The translations under genes were made by a program, and so were the position numbers. From Rhodoplanes serenus (GTDB taxonomy: Bacteria > Pseudomonadota > Alphaproteobacteria > Rhizobiales > Xanthobacteraceae), in the NCBI GenBank assembly GCA_945893145.1, contig CAMDDZ010000043.1, forward strand, positions 1 to 45,912: a DNA stretch of 45,912 nt, in the 5' to 3' direction. Position 1 is the stretch's first letter; each line of letters starts with the position of its first letter. The notes under the pieces are model-generated. The model saw nothing but the letters and a program-made list of their open reading frames with translations. It was not told the origin of the DNA and did no database searches. Positions 8,800 to 16,940 of this stretch are shown piece by piece.

Positions 8800-10122
8800 T
8801 TAACGCGACAGACGGTCCAAAGTGGCAGCGGGGCTTAAGTTCTCACGGCTACCGTCGGCGCGTTTCTTGACCTCGAACGTGCCCGCCGCGAGCCCCTTCG
8901 GTCCGACCAGCACCTGCCACGGCACACCGATCAGGTCGGCGGTGGCGAATTTGCCGCCCGCCCGCTGGTCGGTGTCGTCGTAGAGCACGTCCACACCCTT
9001 GGCGATGAGATCGCGGTAGAGGCCCTCACAGGCTGCGTCGGTTGCGCTGTCGCCCTGCTTGAGATTGAGGATCGAAACACGGAACGGCGCTACCGCCTCC
9101 GGCCATTTGATGCCGGCGTCGTCGTGGGACGCCTCGATGATGGCGGCGACCAATCGGCTTGGCCCGATGCCATAGGAGCCCATATGCACCGGCTTCTCGA
9201 CGCCGTCAGGGCCGCTGACCACGGCCTTCATGGGTTCGGAATACTTGGTGCCGAAATAGAAGATGTGACCGACCTCGATGCCGCGCGCTGACACCTGCTT
9301 GTCGGCGGCAAGCGCGCCGAACGCCGCGGCGTCGTGCATTTCCGACGTGGCGGCATAGTGCGAGGTCCATTTATCGACGATGCCTTGCAGCCCGTTGATG
9401 TCGTCGAAATTCACGTCCGCGTCCGGCACCGGAAAATCGAGATAGTCCTTGTGGCAGTACACCTCGCTCTCACCGGTCGAGGCCAAGATGATGAACTCGT
9501 GGCTCATGTCGCCGCCGATCGGCCCGGACTCGGCACGCATCGGAATGGACTTCAGGCCGAGCCGCGCGAAAGTGCGCAGGTAGGCTACGAACATCTTGTT
9601 GTAGGAGTGCCGCGCACCGGCCTCATCGACGTCGAACGAATAGGCGTCCTTCATGAGGAATTCACGCCCGCGCATCAGGCCAAAGCGAGGCCGCACCTCG
9701 TCACGGAATTTCCACTGGATGTGATAGAGGTTGCGCGGCAGATCCTTGTACGAGCGCACGTAGGAGCGGAAGATGTCGGTGATCATCTCCTCGTTGGTCG
9801 GGCCGTACAGCATCTCGCGCTCGTGCCGGTCCTCGATGCGCAGCATCTCCTTGCCGTAGGCCTCGTAGCGTCCGCTCTCGCGCCACAGATCGGCCGACTG
9901 GATGGTGGGCATCAGCAGTTCGATCGCGCCGCAACGGTTTTGCTCCTCGCGGACGATCTGCTCGATCTTCTTCAGCACCCGCAGGCCGAGCGGCAGGAAC
10001 GAATAGATGCCGGCCGCCTGCTGCCGCATCATGCCGGCGCGCAGCATCAGCCGGTGGGAGACGATCTCGGCCTCCCTCGGGGCCTCGCGCAGGATCGGCA
10101 GGAAGAAGCGGGACAGTCGCAT
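8800..10122 (-). CDS. proS: Prolyl-tRNA synthetase, short type without editing insertion
   Basis: Class II aminoacyl-tRNA synthetase charging tRNA-Pro, 440 residues. Visible elements are the N-terminal [15 protein letters not shown] and [19 protein letters not shown] block, motif 1 near LLPLG/LRVL, motif 2 [21 protein letters not shown] (about 139-159), motif 3 [16 protein letters not shown] (about 315-330), and a C-terminal anticodon-binding domain with [27 protein letters not shown]. Only about 80 residues separate the motif 2 region from the [15 protein letters not shown] strand, so the roughly 180-residue INS editing domain of E. coli ProRS is absent. The start is the conserved MRLSRFF; a longer in-frame start adds 53 non-conserved residues. 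A GAGA ribosome-binding site is weak. Confidence 0.96.
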   Translation of the reverse strand: MRLSRFFLPILREAPREAEIVSHRLMLRAGMMRQQAAGIYSFLPLGLRVLKKIEQIVREEQNRCGAIELLMPTIQSADLWRESGRYEAYGKEMLRIEDRHEREMLYGPTNEEMITDIFRSYVRSYKDLPRNLYHIQWKFRDEVRPRFGLMRGREFLMKDAYSFDVDEAGARHSYNKMFVAYLRTFARLGLKSIPMRAESGPIGGDMSHEFIILASTGESEVYCHKDYLDFPVPDADVNFDDINGLQGIVDKWTSHYAATSEMHDAAAFGALAADKQVSARGIEVGHIFYFGTKYSEPMKAVVSGPDGVEKPVHMGSYGIGPSRLVAAIIEASHDDAGIKWPEAVAPFRVSILNLKQGDSATDAACEGLYRDLIAKGVDVLYDDTDQRAGGKFATADLIGVPWQVLVGPKGLAAGTFEVKKRADGSRENLSPAATLDRLSR

Positions 10123-10270
10123 CGCGTTCTCAAGAGAATCGGCGGGCCGGGATGGCGGCGGCAGTGAAGCCGGATCGGGCGCGAAAAGACAAGCGCGACA
10201 AAGGCCTGCGACCGTAGCCCCAGGGCGGTTCCGCGCCCCGGGTGCGTCAAATCCGGATAGCGCCCATGCC

Positions 10271-10299
10271 GTGACAACCAACGCGCGATGAAGTATTCT
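10271..10299 (+). promoter_or_regulatory. Candidate promoter for the leader/sRNA before the DUF3551-like gene
   Basis: GTGACA (10271-10276) and TATTCT (10294-10299) are 17 bp apart on the plus strand. Transcription would start near 10306. The -10 matches consensus at four of six positions. It lies in the upstream region of proS, which is transcribed the other way. Confidence 0.4.
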
Positions 10300-10305
10300 G
10301 TCTTT

Positions 10306-10454
10306 ACCGTGCGGGGGTCAGCCTCGCCACGGGCGTCCAAGTCCGGGGAGGACAAGCCGGCGCGCAACAGCGCCGCCTCGAGTGAGTACTGCGTATCGGG
10401 GCTGAGATTGTACCTTACGAAATTCTGGCAGGGCTTTGGCCCTGCTATTTTTTT
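10306..10454 (+). ncRNA. Possible structured leader or small RNA (about 150 nt)
   Basis: The stretch between the candidate promoter and an intrinsic terminator has no protein-like frame. It can fold into three hairpins before the terminator: 10309-10330 (GTG-C-GGGG with a one-base bulge against CC-T-CG-CAC), 10341-10353 (GTCC/GGAC with a GGGGA loop) and 10359-10374 (GGCGC/GCGCC with a GCAACA loop). The terminator ends 18 bases before the start codon of the downstream gene, leaving no room for a separate promoter. So this is either a stand-alone sRNA with readthrough, or a transcription-attenuating leader. No convincing antiterminator pairing was found, and no known RNA family was recognised. 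Confidence 0.4.
10428..10454 (+). terminator. Intrinsic terminator directly upstream of the DUF3551-like gene
   Basis: Perfect seven-base stem GCAGGGC/GCCCTGC with a TTTG loop, followed by TATTTTTTT. It ends 18 bases before the ATG at 10473 and only six before the GGAG ribosome-binding site, so it sits inside the 5' leader of that gene. Confidence 0.8.
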
Positions 10455-10472
10455 AGCTCTGGAGCGCAGCCA

Positions 10473-10763
10473 ATGACGCAATCCCGAACGGCCCCAATTG
10501 GAGTTCCCGGCCTGGCCCTTCTCGGGCTGGTCTTTGCGGTCTTGCCCCTATTCGCCGAACCGGCTTCCGCCGCCACCCGGAGCTATCCCTGGTGCGCGAT
10601 TTACGGCGAAGGCATCGAGGGCATGAATTGCGGCTTCACCAGCAAGGCGCAGTGTAAGGCCTCCACCTCCGGCGTCGGCGGCTTTTGCGCACCCAACACG
10701 TTCGACAGCTGGGCCACGGCCGCGCCGGAGCCCAAGCCGAAACGCGCCCGCACCCAGCGATAA
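10473..10763 (+). CDS. Small secreted protein, DUF3551-like
   Basis: 96-residue exported protein. A signal peptide covers residues 1 to about 33 (hydrophobic core GLALLGLVFAVLPLF, cleavage likely after EPASAA). The mature part has the YPWCAIYGEG, NCGFTSKAQCKASTSGVGGFCAPN pattern with four conserved cysteines, typical of the DUF3551 family that is abundant in Bradyrhizobium relatives and has no known function. The C-terminus is a Pro/Lys/Arg-rich tail. GGAG lies eight bases before the ATG. It is the only plus-strand gene between 1 and 29 kb, divergent from proS and convergent with the DUF1467-like gene 27 bp away. Expression must pass the terminator described above. Confidence 0.8.
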   Translation: MTQSRTAPIGVPGLALLGLVFAVLPLFAEPASAATRSYPWCAIYGEGIEGMNCGFTSKAQCKASTSGVGGFCAPNTFDSWATAAPEPKPKRARTQR

Positions 10764-10790
10764 AGATCACGCCCCAATTCAAAAAGTCCG

Positions 10791-11054
10791 CTACCGCCGC
10801 ATGCCCATCAGCGCCGCGAGATCGTCGATGGTGATGAGCCGGTAGGTGTAGATGACCCACAAGACCGCAAACACCACGGTCGCGACCACGGTGGTCCAGA
10901 TCAGCTTCGACTTGATCCGGGGCACGATCGGCGCGCCGGGGTCGGTGCCGGGCGCCCCCTCCTCGCCTTGCGACCGGATGCCCCAGGGCAGCACGGTGAA
11001 CAGCACCACCCACCAGATCAGGAAATAGATCGCGATCGCGGTCGAGACTGCCAT
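10791..11054 (-). CDS. DUF1467-family two-helix membrane protein
   Basis: 87-residue inner-membrane protein with two predicted helices (about 5-25 and 50-73) separated by a hydrophilic loop containing PWGIRSQGEEG and PGTDPGAPIVPRIKSKL. The FLIWWVVLFTVLPWGIRSQ opening and the K-W-T-T second helix are the DUF1467 pattern. In Rhizobiales it commonly sits between mce and proS, as here. Its function is unknown. The start codon is three bases after the mce stop, so the two are co-translated. Confidence 0.8.
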   Translation of the reverse strand: MAVSTAIAIYFLIWWVVLFTVLPWGIRSQGEEGAPGTDPGAPIVPRIKSKLIWTTVVATVVFAVLWVIYTYRLITIDDLAALMGMRR

Positions 11055-11057
11055 CGT

Positions 11058-11462
11058 TCAGGCCTGTTCCAGCTCGACCAGCGTGCCGCAGAAGTCCTTG
11101 GGATGCAGGAACAGCACGGGCTTGCCGTGGGCGCCGATCTTCGGCTCGCCGTCACCCAGCACGCGAGCACCCTGCGCCTTGAGCCGGTCGCGCGCCGCGC
11201 GGATGTCGTCGACCTCATAGCAGACGTGATGGATGCCGCCCTCGGCATTGCGCTCGAGGAACTTGGCGATCGGAGAATCCGCTCCGAGCGGCTCCAGCAG
11301 CTCAATTTTGGTGTTGGGCAGCGTGATGAAAACCGTGGTCACCCCGTGGGCGGTCTGCGGCACCGGCGCCGATACCTCGGCGCCCAGCGTCTTGCGATAG
11401 ACCTCGGAGGCCTTGGCGATGTCGCGCACCGCGATGGCGACGTGATTGAGCCTGCCGATCAT
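11058..11462 (-). CDS. mce: Methylmalonyl-CoA epimerase
   Basis: 134-residue VOC-fold enzyme interconverting (2S)- and (2R)-methylmalonyl-CoA, linking propionyl-CoA carboxylase to methylmalonyl-CoA mutase. MIGRLNHVAIAVRDI carries the first metal histidine (H7). KIELLEPLG, GIHHVCYEVDDI and the C-terminal HPKDFCGTLVELEQ hold the remaining ligands and the catalytic region; the GG-I-HH-V-C-Y-EV-D pattern separates MCE from generic glyoxalases. The start is fixed by an AGGAG ribosome-binding site; a longer frame adds only Arg-rich residues. It lies 94 bp after rnj, so it may have its own promoter or be the tail of the nuo-birA-rnj transcript. Confidence 0.9.
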   Translation of the reverse strand: MIGRLNHVAIAVRDIAKASEVYRKTLGAEVSAPVPQTAHGVTTVFITLPNTKIELLEPLGADSPIAKFLERNAEGGIHHVCYEVDDIRAARDRLKAQGARVLGDGEPKIGAHGKPVLFLHPKDFCGTLVELEQA

Positions 11463-11556
11463 GGTGTCTCCTGAGCGGATCCTGTGCAAACGCCAGCGTC
11501 GATGCGCCTCAGAGCGCAATATAGCAGCGCGCGGCGCTTCTCACACGACCTGCACG

Positions 11557-13224
11557 TCACACGACGAGTACTTGCACATAACACGGCGGTTTCTTGCCCC
11601 AGCGCTCGGCGAGCGCCGCGCGCACGCCGCGCCGCACCGCCTCGGCAACCGAATCCGGATCGCGCCGCCGCGCTTTGGGCAATTGCTCGATGGTGTCGAC
11701 CGCGGCCTCGTAGGCGATTTCCGCCATCGGTTCGCCATCCGCCGAGCTTTCGGGAATGCCGATCAGCTCGACCTCGGGATTGGCGGCAAGCTGGCCCTTG
11801 TCCGTGATCGCAATCGCAACGAACACCACACCCGAAAAGCTGAGCCGCCGGCGATCCGCGATGGTGCGCGCGTCGGCCGCAACCAGCAGCCGGCCGTCCT
11901 TGTAAATCCGGCCCGCCGGCACTTCGTCGATGATCCCCGGCATGCCGGGCGCGAGCTGGATGAGATCGCCGTTGCGGCAAACCAGCACGTCGGCGCCGCA
12001 GCGGCGCGCCAGCTCGGCGTGTTCATGCAGGTGCAGCGCCTCGCCGTGGACCGGAATGACGAGCTGGGGCTTCACCCAGCCGATCATCTCCTCGAGCTCA
12101 GCGCGCCGCGGATGACCGGACACATGCACGAGCTGCGTCCGATCGGTGATGACCTCGATGCCCTGGTCGATCAGTCCGTTGATGACGTGGCCGACCGCCT
12201 TCTCGTTGCCCGGAATGGTGCGCGAGGAGAAAATCACGCGGTCACCCTTGCTCAGGGTCACGTCGGGGTGCTCGTCCTGGGCAATGCGGGAGAGCGCCGC
12301 GCGCGGCTCACCCTGGCTGCCGGTGCAGAGCGCCACGACCTTGTCGGGCGGCAGGTAGCCGTAAGCGTCCTGGGGCCGGAAATCCTGCACATCGTCGAGA
12401 TAACCGGTCTCGCGCGCGACCTGAACCACGCGCTCCATCGCGCGTCCGACCACCACCACCTCGCGTTCGGCGGTCCGCGCAGCGTCCGCGACCGCACGCA
12501 GGCGCGCGACGTTCGAGGCAAAGGTCGTCACCGCCACCCGTCGTGGCGCGTCGGCGATCAACTTGGCGAGCGTCTTGGCCACGTCCTTCTCTGACGGCGA
12601 ACGGCCCTCGCGCACCGCGTTGGTGGAATCGCCGAGCAGCGCCAGGCAGCCTTCTGCGCCCAGCGCGCGGAGCTTGGCCTCGTCGGTCGGCAGGCCGAGC
12701 AACGGCGTCGGATCGAGCTTCCAATCGCCGGTATGCAGCACGTTACCGTGCGGCGTGCGGATGATGAGTGCGTTCGACTCCGGGATCGAATGCGCGACCG
12801 AAACGAGCTCGATGTCGAACGGCCCGACGTTGAAGCGCGAGCCCAGCGCCACCACGGTGACCGGGATCTCGGGCGCACCGGGTTCACTCTGCCGTTTGGC
12901 CGCCAGCAGCGCCGCGGTGAACGGCGTGGCATAGACCGGCACCTTCAGCTTCGGCCACAGGTCGAGCAGCGCACCGAAATGATCCTCGTGCGCGTGGGTA
13001 ATGACGATGCCGGCAAGGTTTCGCCGCTCCTCCACGAGATAGCGGATGTCGGGCAGGACCAGATCGATGCCGGGCAGGTTCTCCTGGGAGGCAAACGACA
13101 CGCCGACATCGACCGCGAGCCAGGTGCGGCGGCGCGGTTCGCCCAGCCCATAGATCGAGAGGTTCATCCCGATCTCGCCCACCCCGCCGAGCGGCGCAAA
13201 TACAAGTTGGCTCGAGCCCGCCAT
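11557..13224 (-). CDS. rnj: Ribonuclease J
   Basis: 555-residue metallo-beta-lactamase/beta-CASP ribonuclease with endonuclease and 5'-3' exonuclease activity, involved in mRNA decay and rRNA 5' maturation in alphaproteobacteria. The zinc motif is HAHEDH (H77, H79, D81, H82). VAHSIPESNALII, HTGDWKLDPTP and GDSTNA follow, then the beta-CASP domain (TFASNVARL, TGSQGEPRAALSRIA, SSRTIPGNEKAVGHVINGL), the HVSGHPRRAEL and IPVHGEALHLHEHAEL segments, and a C-terminal domain. The start is two bases after the birA stop, suggesting translational coupling to the nuo operon tail. Confidence 0.95.
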   Translation of the reverse strand: MAGSSQLVFAPLGGVGEIGMNLSIYGLGEPRRRTWLAVDVGVSFASQENLPGIDLVLPDIRYLVEERRNLAGIVITHAHEDHFGALLDLWPKLKVPVYATPFTAALLAAKRQSEPGAPEIPVTVVALGSRFNVGPFDIELVSVAHSIPESNALIIRTPHGNVLHTGDWKLDPTPLLGLPTDEAKLRALGAEGCLALLGDSTNAVREGRSPSEKDVAKTLAKLIADAPRRVAVTTFASNVARLRAVADAARTAEREVVVVGRAMERVVQVARETGYLDDVQDFRPQDAYGYLPPDKVVALCTGSQGEPRAALSRIAQDEHPDVTLSKGDRVIFSSRTIPGNEKAVGHVINGLIDQGIEVITDRTQLVHVSGHPRRAELEEMIGWVKPQLVIPVHGEALHLHEHAELARRCGADVLVCRNGDLIQLAPGMPGIIDEVPAGRIYKDGRLLVAADARTIADRRRLSFSGVVFVAIAITDKGQLAANPEVELIGIPESSADGEPMAEIAYEAAVDTIEQLPKARRRDPDSVAEAVRRGVRAALAERWGKKPPCYVQVLVV

Positions 13225-13226
13225 GG

Positions 13227-13979
13227 TCAGGGCCTCGCGCCCAGAAACACGTCACCCGCCGTGATGGTCTGCGTCGCACCGTCCGGCAAGCGCAGGATGA
13301 GACGGCCGTGTTCGTCGATGGATTCGAACCGGCCAGCCGCGGCGCCTTCCGCCTGTGCAACACGGATCGGCTTGCCGACGCCTGCGGCGCGCGCGAGCCA
13401 GTCGGAGCGGATCGAGGCAAAGCCCGCGCCGCGATCCCATTGCGCGATGCGCGCCAGCATGGCGGCCGAAAGCGCCGCAAAGATACTTTCAGGCGAGGCG
13501 CGCAGACCTGCCGCCGCCAGATCGGTCGCCGGAAATTCGGTGCCAACCGGATGGTGGGTGCAATTCACGCCGACGCCGATGACGATCGAGGCTCCCTCGC
13601 CTTCGATCAGGATGCCGGCGAACTTGCAACCATCAATGAGCCCATCGTTCGGCCATTTCAGCGCAATGCGCTTGGCCAGGCCCGGAATGCGTCCCGCGGC
13701 GGCATCGTGCACCGCAAGTGCCGCGACGAAGGACAATTCGGCGGCGCGCTCGGTTGGCGCCGCATCGCTCAGCAACAGGCTGGCGTAGAGATTGCCGGGC
13801 TCCGAAACCCAAGTCCGGCCGCGGCGGCCGCGCCCCGCGGTCTGGCGGCGCGCCACGACCCACAACGGCCCCCGTTCGCCCGCCCGCGCCAACGCAAGCG
13901 CCTCGGCGTTGGTGGAGCCGATTGCATCGTGGACGACGATCCGCGCGCCGGCCGAAGCGGCGGAGAGATCAAGCTGCAT
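13227..13979 (-). CDS. birA: Biotin--[acetyl-CoA carboxylase] ligase (no DNA-binding domain)
   Basis: 250-residue group I biotin protein ligase that activates biotin with ATP and attaches it to the carboxyl-carrier protein. Motifs seen are IGSTNAEAL (20-28), the biotinyl-AMP loop GRGRRGR (49-55), NLYASLLL, KWPND (108-112), and GILIEGEG and IGVGVNC of the catalytic core, followed by the small SH3-like C-terminal domain. The winged-helix regulator domain of E. coli BirA is absent. Its ATG overlaps the nuoN stop by one base (TGATG). The nuoN-birA-rnj order recurs in Rhizobiales. Confidence 0.94.
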   Translation of the reverse strand: MQLDLSAASAGARIVVHDAIGSTNAEALALARAGERGPLWVVARRQTAGRGRRGRTWVSEPGNLYASLLLSDAAPTERAAELSFVAALAVHDAAAGRIPGLAKRIALKWPNDGLIDGCKFAGILIEGEGASIVIGVGVNCTHHPVGTEFPATDLAAAGLRASPESIFAALSAAMLARIAQWDRGAGFASIRSDWLARAAGVGKPIRVAQAEGAAAGRFESIDEHGRLILRLPDGATQTITAGDVFLGARP

Positions 13980-15418
13980 CAGAACAGCGATTTCGCCGCC
14001 GTGGTCGCGGCGTTCAAGAGCGGCGCGGGATAGACGAAGAACAGGAGGTTGAACAAGCCGGCGACGCCGAGCACGGCTTTGAGTTCGCCCGGCATTGGCT
14101 CAAAGCCCTTGGCCGGTTCGTCGAAGTACATGATTTTCACGATCAGCAGATAGTAGTAGGCGCCGACCACGCTCGCCAGCACGCCCAACACCGCGAGCGT
14201 GTAGAGGCCCGCCTTGATCGCTGCGAGAAACACGTAGTATTTCGCAAAGAAGCCTGCGAGCGGTGGAATGCCGGCGAGCGAGAACAGCAGCAACGCGAGG
14301 AAGAACGCCAGCGCCGGATTGGTGCGCGCCAAGCCTGAAAGGTCGCTGATCTGCTCGACCATGCCGTCGGCACGGCGCATCGACAGGATGACCGCGAAGG
14401 TGCCGAGTGTCATCGCCAGATAGATCGCGATGTAGATCAGCACGCCTTGGACGCCGAGAACGCCCTGAGCGCCGCCGGACGACACTGAAGCGAGCCCAAT
14501 CAGCGCAAAGCCCATGTGTCCGATCGACGAATAGGCCATCAGCCGCTTGATGTTGCGCTGGCCGATGGCCGAGAACGCGCCGAGCGCCATGGAGGCGATG
14601 GCGACGAACACCAGGATCTGCTGCCATTGCGGCACGATGCCGGGGAATGCGCCGACCGCGACGCGCACGAAGAGCGCAATCGCCGCGACCTTGGGGGCGG
14701 CTGCGAAGAAAGCGGTGATTGGCGTCGGCGCGCCCTCATAGACGTCGGGCGTCCACATGTGGAACGGCACAGCCGAAACCTTGAAGCAGAGGCCTGCAAA
14801 CAGAAAGACCAGGCCGAACACCAGCCCGATGCCGCCGCCCTGCGCCGATGCCTTGGCGATGCCGGCAAAGCTCACGGTGCCGGTGAAGCCATAGATCAGC
14901 GAGCAGCCATAAAGCAGCATGCCGGACGACAACGCACCGAGCACAAAATATTTCAGGCCGGCTTCGGTCGAGCGCGTGGAGTCGCGGTTTGAGGCCGCGA
15001 CCACATAGAGCGCCAGGCTCATCAGTTCGAGCCCGAGATAGAGCGCGATCAGATCGCCGGCCGAGATCATCATGCCCATGCCGATCGCCGACAGCACGAT
15101 CAGGATCGCGAATTCGAACGCGCGCTGACCCTCCCTGGCTTGGTAGTGCAGCGACATCAGGATCGCTGAGGCCGAGCCCACATAGGCGAGGATTTTCATG
15201 AAACGCGCGAAGCTGTCGATCACAAAGCTGCCGCCGAAGGTCGTGGCGTCCGGAAGCCGGGCGACGATCAGCATGGCAACGATCAGCAGCAGGATCGCGC
15301 AAATGTTGACGAGCTTCGTGCTGTCCTCACGATAGGCGCCGATCATCAAGAGCGTCATGGCGCCGAGCGCCAGCAGGATTTCCGGCAGCGCAGGGACCAA
15401 CGAGGGGAACGGTGTCAT
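13979..15418 (-). CDS. nuoN: NADH-quinone oxidoreductase subunit N
   Basis: Antiporter-like proton-pumping subunit of complex I, 479 residues with about 14 transmembrane helices in the inner membrane. The conserved discontinuous-helix region is PFHMWTPDVYEGAPTPITAFFAAAPK, and the SIGHMGFALIGLAS block and LAGIPPLAGFFAKYYVF are also typical. The start MTPFPSLVPALPEILLALGA is chosen because a longer frame places Arg-rich residues before the first helix. It lies ten bases after nuoM and overlaps birA by one base. Confidence 0.96.
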   Translation of the reverse strand: MTPFPSLVPALPEILLALGAMTLLMIGAYREDSTKLVNICAILLLIVAMLIVARLPDATTFGGSFVIDSFARFMKILAYVGSASAILMSLHYQAREGQRAFEFAILIVLSAIGMGMMISAGDLIALYLGLELMSLALYVVAASNRDSTRSTEAGLKYFVLGALSSGMLLYGCSLIYGFTGTVSFAGIAKASAQGGGIGLVFGLVFLFAGLCFKVSAVPFHMWTPDVYEGAPTPITAFFAAAPKVAAIALFVRVAVGAFPGIVPQWQQILVFVAIASMALGAFSAIGQRNIKRLMAYSSIGHMGFALIGLASVSSGGAQGVLGVQGVLIYIAIYLAMTLGTFAVILSMRRADGMVEQISDLSGLARTNPALAFFLALLLFSLAGIPPLAGFFAKYYVFLAAIKAGLYTLAVLGVLASVVGAYYYLLIVKIMYFDEPAKGFEPMPGELKAVLGVAGLFNLLFFVYPAPLLNAATTAAKSLF

Positions 15419-15428
15419 CAGCGGCCCC

Positions 15429-16940
15429 TCACTTGACCAGCGCGGCGGATTTCGCCGCGCCCAGCGCACGCTGATAGTTGTCAAGCAACGCGGTTACCGA
15501 CGCCGCCGACATATCGAGCACGGGCTTGGGATAGACGCCGAACAGGATGGTCAGCACCACCAACGGCGCAAACACCACGCTCTCGCGCCAGCCCATGTCG
15601 GTGATGTGGGCGAGCACCGGTTTCTCCAGCTTGCCGAAGATCACCTTGCGGTAGAGCCAAAGCGCGTAGCAGGCCGACAGGATGACGCCGAAGGTGGCGA
15701 AGGTCGCCACCACGGCATTGATCTTGAAGGTGCCGAGCAGCGCCAGGAACTCGCCGACGAAGCCCGAGGTGCCGGGCAGACCGACGTTGGCGAGCGTGAA
15801 CAGCAGGAACACGGCGGCATAGACCGGCATGCGGTTGACGAGCCCGCCATAGGCCGCGATCTCGCGGCTGTGCATGCGGTCATAGACGACGCCGACGCAG
15901 AGGAACAAAGCGGCCGAGACGATGCCGTGCGAGATCATCTGGAAGATGCCGCCGGCGATACCCTGCGTGGTGGCGGCGAAGATGCCCATGGTGACGAAGC
16001 CCATGTGGGCCACCGAGGAATACGCAATGAGCTTCTTCATATCCTCCTGCACCAGCGCGACCAGCGAGGTGTAAATGATCGCGATCACGGAGAGCGTGAA
16101 CACGAACGGCGCAAAGTCGTGCGACGCGATGGGGAACATCGGCAGCGAGAAGCGGAGGAACCCGTAGCCGCCCATCTTCAGGAGGATCGCGGCCAAGATG
16201 ACCGAGCCCGCGGTCGGCGCCTCAACATGCGCGTCGGGCAGCCAGGTGTGCACCGGCCACATCGGCATCTTGACGGCAAACGAGGCGAAGAACGCGATCC
16301 ACAGCCAGGGCTGCATGTCGCGCGGGAAGGAGTGCCGCAGCAGCACCGTGATGTCGGTCGTGCCGGCCTGGCCAAACATCGCCATGATGGCGAGCAACAT
16401 CAGCACCGAGCCCAGCAGCGTGTAGAGGAAGAATTTGAAGCTCGCATAGACCCGGCGCGGGCCGCCCCAGACGCCGATGATCAGGAACATCGGGATCAGG
16501 CCGCCCTCGAAGAACAGATAGAACAGCACGAGATCGAGCGCCGAAAACGTGCCGACCATCAGGATTTCGAGCGCCAGGAACGCAATCATGTATTCCTTGA
16601 CGCGCGTCTGGATCGCCCGCCAGCTCGCCAGGATGCAGAGCGGCATCAGCGCGGTGGTCAGGATCACGAACGGCAGCGAGATGCCGTCGACGCCCATGTG
16701 GTAGGTGCCGTAGCCGCCGAGCCAGGCCACCTTCTCGACGAACTGGAATTCCGGCGAACCGGGATCGAACCGCCAGACCATGACGAGCGACACCGCAAAG
16801 GTGACGAGCGTGGTCCACAGCGCCACCCAGCGCGCATTGCGCTTCGACGCCTCGTCGTCGCCGCTGCGCAGCGCCATGATGAACAGCACGCCGACGAGCG
16901 GCAGGAAGGTGGTCAGGGACAGGACGGGCCAGCTCACCAT
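15429..16940 (-). CDS. nuoM: NADH-quinone oxidoreductase subunit M
   Basis: Antiporter-like membrane subunit, 503 residues, homologous to Mrp antiporters. Hallmarks are [16 protein letters not shown], the [16 protein letters not shown] helix with the proton-channel glutamate, the [20 protein letters not shown] segment and [13 protein letters not shown] with its lysine, and [14 protein letters not shown]. Its ATG overlaps the nuoL stop by one base (TGATG), a coupling repeated at nuoC/nuoD and nuoN/birA. Confidence 0.97.
   Translation of the reverse strand: MVSWPVLSLTTFLPLVGVLFIMALRSGDDEASKRNARWVALWTTLVTFAVSLVMVWRFDPGSPEFQFVEKVAWLGGYGTYHMGVDGISLPFVILTTALMPLCILASWRAIQTRVKEYMIAFLALEILMVGTFSALDLVLFYLFFEGGLIPMFLIIGVWGGPRRVYASFKFFLYTLLGSVLMLLAIMAMFGQAGTTDITVLLRHSFPRDMQPWLWIAFFASFAVKMPMWPVHTWLPDAHVEAPTAGSVILAAILLKMGGYGFLRFSLPMFPIASHDFAPFVFTLSVIAIIYTSLVALVQEDMKKLIAYSSVAHMGFVTMGIFAATTQGIAGGIFQMISHGIVSAALFLCVGVVYDRMHSREIAAYGGLVNRMPVYAAVFLLFTLANVGLPGTSGFVGEFLALLGTFKINAVVATFATFGVILSACYALWLYRKVIFGKLEKPVLAHITDMGWRESVVFAPLVVLTILFGVYPKPVLDMSAASVTALLDNYQRALGAAKSAALVK

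Noticed and set aside
10047..10481. Minus-strand open frame covering the proS upstream region
   Set aside because: Runs into proS in another frame, has no ribosome-binding site, and crosses the plus-strand terminator and leader.
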